A stretch of DNA of 64,000 bases. It comes from Lineus longissimus. Its lineage: Eukaryota; Nemertea; Pilidiophora; Heteronemertea; Lineidae. The DNA is taken from the NCBI RefSeq assembly GCF_910592395.1, contig NC_088326.1, positions 9,181,001 through 9,245,000 on the forward strand, written 5' to 3'. The translations under genes were made by a program, and so were the position numbers. Positions 33,178-44,066 of this stretch are shown here, piece after piece; the stretch's first letter is position 1; every line of letters starts with the position of its first letter. Below the pieces are notes generated by a model. That model was not told where the DNA came from, did not search any database, and worked only from the letters and a program-made list of their open reading frames with translations.

Positions 33178-35266
33178 TTATACTTTCATTTTCTTACGGA
33201 CTTTTGGTTTATTGCGTCGATCTGGATCATCATACTCGAACTTGTCCAAGTAATGGTATCTAAAGAAACAGGGATCAGGACACATTCTAACCTCACATAC
33301 CCTGCAAATATATGATGTCTCACAACGTTGCATGTGAATTCTACAATTCACAGAAGTTGTCATTTTTTGAGGAGCATGTTGCAGAGTGTGATCTCGGCGT
33401 TGGTCATCATTACGTGGAGCAGCATCAGGGGTTTTGCGGTATGACCGACCACCCACAAGTCCAGTACTTAACTCCTCCCGAAATTCTCGAAGTATAAGCG
33501 GAGCATCTTGAGGGTGTGATGCATTGTAAACAATGAACGAGTTCAAAACACAAATATCAGACATATACCATAGGACTTTATGATACCATGTGAGTCCTTT
33601 GTGGTGGCGCTTGTAACATTCAATTTTTTTATCCGCAAGGTCCACACCTCCCATACTGGTGTTGTACAGCCCAATTATATTCGGCCTAGGGATTTCAATT
33701 TTGTTCCAGCGGCCATTTACTTTCACATTTCTAGTAACTGGGGTAGTAGCTCTTTCAACAGGCACTGTGGAAAGCACAGAAACTGCTTTGGTGTCTTTCC
33801 ATGTGACACAGAACATGGAGCCGGACTGCACCCACAGTGACTCACCCCGCTGAAGCCGTTTGACTGCTTGCTTTTTCTTTCCAGTTGTTTCTTTTGGTAT
33901 ATTTTTCCTATTTTCCCTGACAGTCCCCACAGCCATGAAGCCTCTTCGATATAGATTATCAAACAATTCAACACTAGAAAAGAGGTTATCCATAACAATG
34001 GTTCTTCCTTGTCCTTCATAGGGTGTGACAAGCCTCTTCACAACCTCTCCTGGCGCATTGAAATTATTATCTGCTCCTGCTGTCTTTCCAGTAGCTTACA
34101 GTTCAGGACGTACCCAGTGTCAGATTCAGCGAGTACCCAGTTTTTTAGGCCCCAGCGTGCAGGCTTATTTCTCATAAATTGCCTGGCAGGCATCCTCCCC
34201 TGCCCCTTGATCATACTTTCATCAACTGAGGAATGTGACCCAGGATTATAGATTTCCCTCCACTTGGGTACAAGGAAGTTGAATAGGTAACGTATTTTGT
34301 AAAATTTGTCATAGTTGGGATTGTTTCTATCTACGATGGCCGTTTCTTCATCAACAAAATGAATGTAACGTAATATGATCTCAAATCTGTTGATGGGAAA
34401 TATTTTTGAAAAGCCATCCATCCTTGTCGGCTTATGGGATTTGGTCCAGTATTTTCTGATCCTCCCCTTGAGTGGCACAAGCCCCATAGCAATGATCACA
34501 CCAAACCAGGACTTCAATTCATTTCTAGTAAGAGGCTCCATGTTTGTTTTGTTCTTACGTGGCTCATTTCGTTTCTTTGTTTCATAATTCTTGTTTGTTA
34601 GGTGGACTATTTCATCAAGGAAAGTATCGGTGAACAAGAGCTGAAATGTCTGTGTCACATTCAAAGCAGAAAAGTCTGCGTAGGCCCTTTAGCCGGACCT
34701 GTATACCTTTAAGGAACAACATTTTCCAATCTGTGAGTCCATACCCTAGGAAGGGGAGCTACATCTCGCACTCGAGCCCCTTGTCTTCCCGGCGGTCGAC
34801 CTCGTCCTCTCCCTCGCCCTGGTTGACGGCCCCGAGCTGGCGGCTGAATCAAAGGTTGATTATCTTCAGTGTCTGTACTGCTACTGCTAGGATCCATACC
34901 ACCATCAAAACTATTATCACTTGCAACCCCATAGGCATTGTTGTCAGAGTTAGCAGAATCAGTGGATGACATTTGGTTGGCATCACGATTCCTGAGTGCA
35001 CCATTACCACTAGGCCCGGGCCTGGGGCTACCACCATCACTATCGGTATTATACCTAGTATTGTCAGCTACTTGGTCTAGGCCTATATCATTATCAAAAT
35101 CGTCATCTGATGGCAAATCAGAACCTGAATCTGAGAATATCCCAGAAAGTTCCCCCCGGTTCAGAGCAGTAGCAGCCCTCTTATTCTGGTCATAAATACT
35201 TTTGCAAAGGGCCAAGGGGATATCATCATCCGAGTCACTACTGCTGCTGTTATACATTTTGTACAC
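33178..35266 (-). pseudogene. piggyBac transposase, near full-length, broken
   Basis: An acidic, Ser-rich N-terminus (35266-34720, SSSSDSDDDIPLAL) is followed by an in-frame TAA (34709-34711) just before the YTGPAKGP motif. A shift near 34665 leads to VTQTFQLLFTDTFLDEIV, SWFGVIIAMGLV and HSSVDESMIKGQGR (first Asp). A second shift near 34040-34080 leads to TIVMDNLFSSVEL (second Asp), FCVTWKDTKAV and YNTSMGGVDLADKKI (third Asp pair). The C-terminal Cys-rich finger (CETSYICRVCEVRMCPDPCFF) is present. All catalytic Asp residues survive; the stop and two shifts make it non-functional. Confidence 0.9.
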
Positions 35267-36306
35267 TCATCAACATACACACACACTGAAATGCAGCACA
35301 AACATCTACGTGAAGCAAAAGGCTGGACAAAACACCACTATTTAGCCTGAAAAAAACACAAAAATACACACTCTTTAGCATCATCCAACTCCCACAGTAT
35401 CCCTTGGCAACCATGAACAGGATCCTGGACAAATCATGGCTTAAATTGGCGAAAATTCACGAAAATTTACAGAAGTTTTACTCAAAAGATCGGCAGGACG
35501 GCCATGCTGAACTTAGACAATGGTGTCACAAAGGGATTTCCCGGGGAATTCCCTTTAGCGTGGTAAATTAGAACTGTTAAAAACGATACGGGGAATTACG
35601 TATCCATGCAATTTCAGCCTTTGTTTGGTCTACGGCGTAGGCCGTAGCCATGCACATATGGGTTAAATGCCAAGTGGTACAGAATCATCGACATCGTTTT
35701 GTTGATGCTCAACAATTACCTCTTCAACAAGCTGAATATTAAAATGAAACTGCCATTGGACACCACAGACTTAAAAATGTTTCAGGCCATAAAGTGACAA
35801 ACTAAGTCTATAAATCAGCTTTATGCTAAACGGTTGATTGAAGCAGACCTATGAAATAGAATGTAATCGAGGATGAAACCAATTGAGCGTATTGATCCAA
35901 CTCCCGCCCACCCCCTGAACAATCGCAACATTTTGCTCAGTCTCAGTTTACATACTTACATACTTACCCTCTTTCTCTCCCTTTTCCCCTCATAAACGGA
36001 ATCCCCCCTTGCCCTTGGTTTTCTTTTCCGCGCTGTAGTTGCTTCTGATGCTGCTAGTGTTGTTGTTGGTGGTGGTGGTGGCCCACACTCCTCCTTCGAA
36101 CGTGTCGAGTCCAATATTGTTGGAAGTGAATTGTCCTTTTTCTGCCAAACTCTGCAACGCAAATATCAAGGTAGTATTGGCTTTACATGGTCTGACCAAT
36201 CCATTTATCACATCAGTGGAATTGTTTTGACCAGGCAACAACTAGGGCCTACTGCATGCATGTACTATAACTGTGACAACTGACAACTGTGCGTGACAAG
36301 GGTAAA
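35267..36306 (-). other. Possible piggyBac right end and one unassigned exon
   Basis: At 35644-35666 the sequence runs GCCATGCACATATGGG then TTAA; read inward on the minus strand this is CCCATATGTGCATGGC after TTAA, which fits a piggyBac terminus, with a nearby CTACGGCGTAGGCCGTAG palindrome. At about 36152-35966 a minus-strand exon candidate lies between an acceptor (GTTGCAG) and donor (AGGGTAAGTATG); it encodes a Pro/Thr-rich and basic peptide without a known domain. Confidence 0.35.
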
Positions 36307-36425
36307 GTATGGCGCGCGGATACGATCATTAGTCTAATATCCCCATGTCGGTTATTTATTTTCCCGTCGTCGGCAAAATAAATACTCCACATCGGGAAAT
36401 ATTTCGACAGAGGAATATTAATTTA

Positions 36426-36457
36426 CCGACGTCGGATAATTAATTATCCGACGTCGG
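36426..36457. repeat. 32-bp perfect palindrome in the left subterminal region
   Basis: Each half is CCGACGTCGGATAATT or its reverse complement. Further CGTCGG or ATCGGG words lie at 36345-36420. Their position just inside a terminal inverted repeat suggests transposase-binding sites or a strong cruciform. Confidence 0.7.
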
Positions 36458-36613
36458 GATTTGTTGACCACGTGTTGGGATATTATGTAACCTTCTCCGG
36501 GCATCTTCGGGGAACCAATGGGAGCCTAAGAAACAAAGTCTATTCGCGCCTTGCGCATGCGCATTCGTAGTTCCAGACGCACATGTAGATCATTACGACA
36601 TCAACAACAGGCA

Positions 36614-37700
36614 GTCAATCTGGCACCTCCACCATCTTATCAACATTGTGTGAGAAAGACAGGACAGTTACAACCAAACTGAGTTGTTGGGCTTGGCATC
36701 TCCTTCGCCTTTTTATCAACCTGGTGCGAAAGACAGGACAGTCACCACCGAACTGAGTCGGGCCTGGCATGCCAGGCACCTCCACGATCTTAGCAACACT
36801 GTGAGAAAGACAAGACAGTCACAACCAAACTGGACCGGGGCAGGCACCTCCACCATCTTATCAACACTGTGAGAAAGACAGGACACTCACAACCAAACTA
36901 CTGAGTCTGGCCTGACACGCCTGGCACCTCCACCATCTTGACAACTTGGTGAGAGAGACAGAACGGTCACAACCAAACTAAGTCGGATCTGTTGTCAAAA
37001 TGGTGAGAAAGACATGACAGTCTCAACCAAACTGGGTTGGGCCTGGCACCTCCACCATCTTATCAACACTGTGCGAAAGACAGGACAGCTACAACAAAAC
37101 AGGGTCGGGCCTAGCCTGGCACATCCACCATCTTATCTGCACTGTGAGAAAGACAGGACAGTCACAACCAAACTGAGTCGGGCCTCTTGTTAACACGGTG
37201 AGAGAGACAGAACTGTCACCACCCAACTGAGTCGGACCTCTTGTCAACATGGTGAGAAAGACAAGACTGTCACAACCGACCTGCTGGGTCGGGCCTCTTC
37301 TCAACATTGTGTGCGAAGGACAGAACTGTCACCACCGAACTGAGTTGGACCTCTTGTCAACAGGGAGAGACAGGACTGTTATAACCGATCTGAGTCGGGC
37401 CTCTGGTGAACATTGTTAGAAAGACAGGACAGTTTCTGAACTGAGTTGGACCTGGCACCCCCGCCATCTTGTCAACATTGTGAGAGCTGGAGACAGGACA
37501 GTCACAACCAAACTAAGTTGGGGAAGGACAGGTCTGGCACTTTCACTGTCTTTCCAAAATGGTGCGAAAGACAAGAAATGTACAACCAAACTACGTCGGG
37601 CCAGGCAGATCCACCGTCTCGCCAACATGGTGAGCAAGACAGTACAGTCACAGCAGACATCTCCCTCAGTAGTTTTGGTCCCAAAGTGGTTGTTTCCATT
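36614..37700. repeat. Degenerate minisatellite of about 60-85 bp units
   Basis: Roughly fifteen units share GTGAGAAAGACAGGACAGTC, ACAACCAAACTGAGTCGGGC and TGGCACCTCCACCATCTT in the same order. Unit length varies and some units lack one block. It lies inside the left part of the 7.3-kb transposon. Open frames across it are repeat by-products. Confidence 0.8.
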
Positions 37701-38931
37701 CAATTCAACCCCTCTAATTTAACAAGGACGCCTCTCTTACAGGTGTCTTAGGAACAGCAGGCCCAAGAGGTTGTGCGGTATATGGCATGGTCAATCTGGC
37801 GCGCTTGCACAATACCAAAATCGGTCCTTGTAATAATTAAGAGTAGCAGGGCATTTTTCTCTTATTATTTGATGCAGACCATCTCATACCAAGACATTGA
37901 TACCAAGATGATCAGCAATGTGGGATACTAGTATTGATTCTCAAGGGTGCAGAAGTTATTACATGTGTAAACCTCATCCAATAATGAGTATTGGCCAATA
38001 ATCAGCATGCACCTCACATCACAAATCTTATGGATACCAACTGGTATGGCAACATCCTTGCTGACGTCCTATGCTAAAGGTGTTGATTCATCCCCTAATA
38101 AACTTGTTTACAAAGCTTGGAATGGGTTATTGTATGCATCCTTTTTCCATTTTTTCAATTGAGAGTGCAACTCAATTTGAATGAAGAATTAAATTGAACA
38201 AAGGGAGCAAAAACTGATTGAAATAACATACAAATTATCACACAATTTATTCAAGTACCATGAAGAACACAAAATGAACTGGTAGAAAAGTGAATAAGAG
38301 CACATTTTGAGATGGATTTGACAATCTGATTATTTGGGTAATAACATATTTGTAGGGATGTAACATGTACCATCCTATTTACTGCACATGTCAGTTCTGC
38401 AGTTTCAACCACGGAGTTCCACACCATCTAATTTTGGTATATTTTTGCACGTTGCCCCCAACTAGCACAACAAGAAATTTTGCGAGCCCAAGAGTTGATT
38501 CTTAAGGGGTACATATTATATCAGGTGTCCCAAAAAAAGGGAACTGCTTTTTGACAAGTAGTTTCTCAGTGATAGATATATGTCGTAGTAAACCAAATTC
38601 ATAAAAAATGTTCATGGTGTGGGTCTAACCTAATGGTATAATCAACTAGCCTGCAAAGAAGTACTGGTACTCTGAATCATGATGGGTTAGTTAAGTGACA
38701 TGTGCGTGCTGGTATATCTCGGTACTAAAATACTTATTAGATAGGTAATTATAGTACATGTACAATAACTACTGAAAAATGAATACATGTAGTTTGTGGA
38801 AAACGTGGCAAGCAATAGACATTATCATTTCAAACGCCCTGACCCTGGAGAATTATAATTTAATCCTGGCCAGGTGGGGAGGGGGGGGGGGGGGGGCGGG
38901 GGTCCTCTGCTTACACTGACAGCTGCATCGT
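37701..38931. other. No gene recognised
   Basis: 3' flank of the integrase gene inside the element. Contains a G-run at 38876-38899. No other feature. Confidence 0.4.
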
Positions 38932-41900
38932 TCAAGACTGACTTATGAAATTCAACACATTTAGGTATATATCCATGCCATGTCCATCAACCGTCTCTCC
39001 CAATGGTGAAATTGTTTGCTGCAAAACAGTTAAACGTTCCACGGAAAGAGGGCCATCAGGCTCAACAACATTGACAGTAGTTGTACCTGTACTATTAGGA
39101 GTTGGACCTTCCCAGTCAATACCAAAAGATTCAATATTGTTCAGCTGAATATTGTCATTTGCAAAAAATATGTCATAAACATGAGGGCGTGACGTCCCGT
39201 ACAGGTTGAATAGACCCTCAACATACAGCTGTATTGGAGTACTGCCTCGCTCAGTAGACAGCTGATGATGATTCCATTGCTGCCTGTACTCTTCCACACT
39301 CCTTCGAATTCTGGGATTATACACAAACTGCAATGCCCATCTATGATTAGTGTCACTTACATCCAAAATGCCGGCATCTTCCATGAAATGAAACAAGTCG
39401 TAATAGACATGAGTGCATCCATGTAACAAGTCACGCCAAAAACGTTCAATACGCTGGTTATGCACTGATCTGCCCCTGATCATGCTACCACGATTACGAC
39501 CTCTGAAAATGTTCATGAAATGTTCAACATCGTTATTCTCTGTCCCTCTATCAGCTCTAACACGAGATGGTACCCCGTATTCAGCAGTTGCACCCTGAAA
39601 TGCCGTCATCACAGATTCAGCCCTGTTGTTGCAAACAACGGAGAGAAAAACCATTAAACGACTGTATCCATCGATCCCTCCATGTATTACAAAGCCCCAT
39701 CTGAAGAGAGAGAGAGAAGATCAGTTGTTGTATAAATGTGATCATGGAGATATTATTGAATTATTATTACCATGATGTGATTAAGGGCAATACAATAAAC
39801 AAAGTATATCACCTCACTTAGTAAACTTACAGTTTGGATGTAGTTCATAGGTCCACTTGGTACTACAGTTCTAACTCCGCATAATAAGACAATTATATTC
39901 TGTAGTTTAAGATTTTTTCTTCAAAAGTGGCTCCATAAGGGGTTTTTAATTTTCATGCACACACAAATGTTTGTATTGAATACAATTCAAAGTGAACTAC
40001 CCAATTCCAATTCACAAAATTAACAATGCATTTATTGTCACAAAATATAAGGGATCATCTCAAAATTCATTGATGCACCAAAAGACGTATTTCGTCTCTC
40101 TCTGGACCCCCCCCTCCGAAAGACGAAAGATTGGATGTCTGGCATCAAGCTTTCATTCCTTGAAAAAATGAACGGAGTCACTCTCTGTGCCTACATCAAC
40201 ATGTTGTACAGAAATGCCAATACTGTAAAAACATCAATCAATGACACAATGCACTCATAAACACTCATAAAACAATAATAATTTAAGGAGTTGGCAGAAA
40301 CTATCGGGTTAGTGGTATCTATCACTGGTATTTTTATTATTTATCCCGCTGAACTACTTCTCCAAAGACATAAAAAAGAGGCTGTAAAGTATCAACAAAC
40401 ATGTGCCATCTAGACTCTGAACCCAGTCCATCATCAACACCCTCGACGGTACATGTATATGAAAAGGGGCGAGGTAACCGCTGCGGGGGGAGTGTAGTGC
40501 CTTCATGAACATTGTCTAGCCCATACTCCTACGCAGAGACAGCAGTCTGATTAAATATGCTTAAATAATAACTGCTTCTGGAGAAAGTGTCCAGGTGAGG
40601 GCGTCTAAGTATGGGGGCATCTGATTGGTCCAGGCTGGCGCGGACTTCTAATCGAGTATCGTGACTGGCTTGAGTAAACAACAGCTGGCCTGTTGTGTAT
40701 AAAGAAGCCTAGTAGGGTTTTCTTGTAATTTGCCGATTTTAATCAAACTGATGCCACAGATGAAAAAAAAAAGACGAAAAGAAAGCCATCTGAAGCTGGA
40801 CCCCCCTCCCCCAAGCGAAATACTTTTGTCTTTTGGGGCATCATTTTGAGATGATCCCTAAATGCTTTTTGAAAATACTTATCTTGTGACAGTCATGACT
40901 GTCTAGAACCAATACATTCATGTTTGAATCTCACCTAATCAACTTGTGATTTCCATCTATGTGCCAAAGAGAATTAGGGCCAGCAACATGATATGTCCTA
41001 CGCCTGATAGTTTGACTCCACCTTAGAGCTACTGAAGTTGGATCTGTCCTCAAAAGACTATCTCTCACCCGTTGACGTGATACGAAAATGCGATCCACAA
41101 CAAGCCTTGCACGAACAAGTCGATATCCAAGACGCCGATTTGATGAACATATGCTTTGGACCCTTCCATCTAATTCTGCATCGCTAATAAGAGTTCGTCT
41201 ATCTTTATATGACAAATTAAAGAACCTGCAAAAAACAAATACGTCATGGGTAGAGTATCAGGTAAAATCCTATTAACTACTCTTTCGCTGCGGGTGACAT
41301 GCTGGGGACCATCATGCCACATGCAGTGCCCCGTGCGGATGGCGTGCACTGCACGTCATGTCCCTCTACAGTGATGTGAATTCAAAAGCACCTAGACGCA
41401 CTTTCTCTAAACATTCAAATCACACTTAGAAAATAATTAATTTCATCCTGATCGCGATAGTACAGATGTTGACGCTTTTGAATGGTTTTGACCGTTCAGT
41501 TGAATTTTGCTCAAATTTGTTTGTTAGCAGTATTGACTAAGAGTGCGTGGTGGTGCCGGCTGTCAGATGGCTGCCACAGCGAAAGGGTTAACAAGTACAG
41601 CAATAAGCCAATAATTTTGAGAGGGGATCTTTTTTAAAACCTTTTTCATGTTAAATGTTCAAGCCTTATCTTTTAGCAACTTTCCACTGTTTAACGGATA
41701 CAGATAAGAATACAAACAACATATGCTACATGCCTAGACATTAATGTGGTACTGGTACCATTTCAATTCATGCATTATAGTATACAATTTTTGGTACATA
41801 GTATGTATTTTATTTTATGAACTTGTTGATACACGTTCAGTATGTACATACCTTAATCTTCGACGAACTGTTGCGACAGATACATGCAACATTGCAGCAA

Positions 41901-43330
41901 TCCTGGGGACAGTGAAGTCGAGGTCAAAAAGGTGTTCAAGTTGTGATTGGGAAATGTCGTAAACTGGAGGTCCCATTCGTCCATTTCTAACACGTGGAGG
42001 GTGAAAGCCACTCATCTGCCTCCTTTGGAAAAGAAGAATAAACAAGTTTTGCAAATGGGATACTACATATGGATGTTTTCATAGACAGCTACATGGTCAT
42101 GTACATGTACATGTAGGCAGGTAGGATAGAAAAGGGTTAAAAATGGTGTTGACACAGTCACAGTGCAAGTGCCAAAGTGGGGATTTAGATTTCATCAGGG
42201 ACTGAATACCTCAACTACAAGGGTATGCTAACAGCTTGTAGGGGGTCTACATGCATCATACCTGGTGCTGTATCTAATGTATTTAACGAATTGTGGTCGT
42301 TTCGCTCCATGGCTTTTTCGCCCGCAGTCGTTTCGCCCCAATGCAGCGCCCGGTATTTCTCGAGTTCAGAGGACATGGAGATGCACTTAAAGAGCGCGTT
42401 GAGAACTTAAATTTAAATGACGTTGACAGGACATGATGATACATCATAAAAAATTTGGTAATCAACTCTTTGGTCAGTTTCCTGACGCAAAACCACCCCA
42501 AGTCCAAGGAGGCGAAATTACCCAATGAGTAGGCGAACATACATGTACTGCTATTTGGAGCGAAACGACTGGGGGTGAAAAGTTATGGAGTGAAACGACC
42601 GGATACGGTATCTAACATAATGTAGCCCTAGGCCTATAGCCTAGCTAGCTATGCCTATTGTATAAATATGACTTTATAGTGAAATCAAGGATGGCTGCAG
42701 TACATTTACTGTTTAAAGGGCTTGGCCATTCGTTCACATCTAATAATTTTTGGTCCAGTTTAATCTAGTTCCGATTTCTAATGCCAGGCGACACCACCAG
42801 TCTGGCTGTAATGCTTCTGCATGTATGAAGCATTACGGCCGGACTGGTGGTGTCGCCTGGTTTTAGAAATAGGAACTATATAGAAAAAATAATATCCTGA
42901 CAAAGAAGCAAACATACCTGAGCAAACTGGGTGTGTCTGTGCCACTACTGGCAGTGGCGGCAGTGGCACCACCACCACCACCACCCGGCTGTCCCTGACC
43001 CTGTCTCTGACTCTGGGCCTGATGTTGATGTTCGTTCCGAAGGGCAGTAATCATGGATTGGATAAGGTTACTTAATGGCTGGCATTCATCCCATTCATAT
43101 GCAACACGAAGAATGTTCCTCTGCACAGCTTCCAGCCTTTCCACAGCCAAATCTACATCCGAATCATCTTCGTCTTCTTGAGCTATGCACCGTTGTACAT
43201 CCAACACTGTATTCATACAAGTGTGCAGGAAATTGCTGTACGTAAGTCTATCTTCAGGAGGAGGAGCAAACACGGCGACCACAAAACTTGCGGACAGAAG
43301 GAACAAAAATATAAAACCATACACCTGCAT
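38932..43330 (-). CDS. Integrase-core (DDE) transposase, four exons, intact
   Basis: Exons on the minus strand: 43330-42918, 42022-41852, 41225-40935 and 39700-38932. All introns are GT-AG and every junction is phase 2, giving 547 codons without a stop. Exon 1 encodes a hydrophobic start (MQVYGFIFLFLLSASFVVAV), an acidic part and a Gln/Gly-rich linker. Exon 2 encodes a helix-turn-helix (FTVPRIAAMLHVSVATVRRRLR). Exon 3 leads into the catalytic core with WHIDGNHKLIR; exon 4 continues with DGYSR, VRADRGTENNDVEHF and SVHNQRIERFWRDLL, so Asp, Asp and Glu are all in place. The core is like retroviral-type integrases and IS3 transposases; related multi-exon genes occur across invertebrates and fish. 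The hydrophobic N-terminus is odd for a nuclear enzyme; translation may start later. Confidence 0.8.
40051..40858. mobile_element. 808-bp Harbinger-like element in intron 3 of the integrase gene
   Basis: Ends are inverted copies: GGGATCATCTCAAAAT, then ATGC(A/C)CCAAAAGAC. TAA flanks both sides (40048-40050, 40859-40861). Internal sequence is noncoding. Its insertion in an intron has left the gene frame intact. Confidence 0.8.
42295..42600. repeat. Inverted-repeat element in intron 1 of the integrase gene
   Basis: The left end GGTCGTTTCGCTCCAT and further CAGTCGTTTCGCCCC are matched in reverse at 42561-42600. Arms are about 45 bp. No clear duplication at the borders. MITE of unknown family. 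Confidence 0.7.
42767..42877. repeat. Long hairpin in intron 1, 40 bp from the donor site
   Basis: Arms of about 50 bp (AGTTCCGATTTCTAA, then CCAGGCGACACCACCAG, then a GTAATGCTTC end) are almost perfectly complementary around a 9-base loop. It may be a tiny foldback transposon; as RNA it would resemble a microRNA precursor. Open frames on either strand across it are by-products. Confidence 0.8.
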
Positions 43331-43595
43331 GATTCTAATCAGTGAATAAATGAAGCGTCAGGGATCTCAAGTTGAAATATTATGAAGCTTGTCGGATTTT
43401 GAAAAATGGTGGTGAAATGTGAAGCCAAACAGTTTATGAGAGAAGATTTTTCATTGGTCGCTTCAAATTTTTCCGATTTTTACCGAACATTAACCTCCGT
43501 CGCACTGCGCCCACGTCGGAACCACCACACGCCGACATGGAAACTTTGATAACCGATATGGGAACTAGACTAATGATCGTATCCGCGCGCCATAC

Positions 43596-44066
43596 ATCAG
43601 AGGTTCATTGCATCCCCGACTGCGAAAGTCAAAGACCCTAGGCACTAACAGACTAATTAAAATTGGGGCGTAGGGGTGGTGTTGGGGGGGGGGGGGGGTG
43701 ACAGTTACTTATAATGGGCAGCCAAAGTGAAATGTACGAGAGAGGGATTGGCGAAGCCAATGTACTTACTGTTGTGCAAGTCTGTTCGGATATTAATGCC
43801 TTGTCCTTATGGAATCGGTGGAGCCCATACAGCACTGTAAGGACAGGTTCACAGTGTGCAGAGGGCCTTACTCCTGCTCCTATTCCTATGGGATTCAACA
43901 ACAGCTTACCTGGAAAAATGCAACGACACAAAAATACCCCAACCGGGGTATCGTTGATAACTCAACTCGGGTATTATAGCCTGCGCTAGTTTTGAATTGA
44001 AATTCATCATTCTCACATAAAAACATCGCACGGTGTGCTGTCATTGTGACCGGCTTGTCCAAAAAA
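43596..44066. other. No gene recognised
   Basis: Flank between the 7.3-kb transposon and the Mutator-like relic. Contains a G-rich run near 43680-43698. Confidence 0.4.

Larger units (their letters stand above)
36307..43595 (-). mobile_element. 7.3-kb TIR transposon carrying an intact integrase-core transposase
   Basis: Both ends begin GTATGGCGCGCGG and agree for the first 30 bp without mismatch, then continue as a weaker inverted match (CCCATNTCGGTTAT). Inside the left end lie several (C)CGACNTCGG words and a 32-bp perfect palindrome; the right end has CCCACGTCGG and GCCGACATGG words at comparable depth. The only long gene inside is the four-exon DDE gene on the minus strand (38932-43330). 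No target duplication could be seen. Introns and the left region contain later insertions (minisatellite, three foldback elements). Superfamily: integrase (rve) core, most like IS3-type eukaryotic elements, by inference. Confidence 0.7.

Noticed and set aside
34375-35195. Plus-strand frames across the piggyBac
   Set aside because: Antisense to conserved piggyBac motifs.
36614-37700. CRISPR-like array
   Set aside because: Units are degenerate without constant repeat and unique spacer lengths, and the context is an animal genome.
42778-42984. Val/Pro-rich minus-strand frame
   Set aside because: It overlaps exon 1 of the integrase in another frame and the intronic hairpin.
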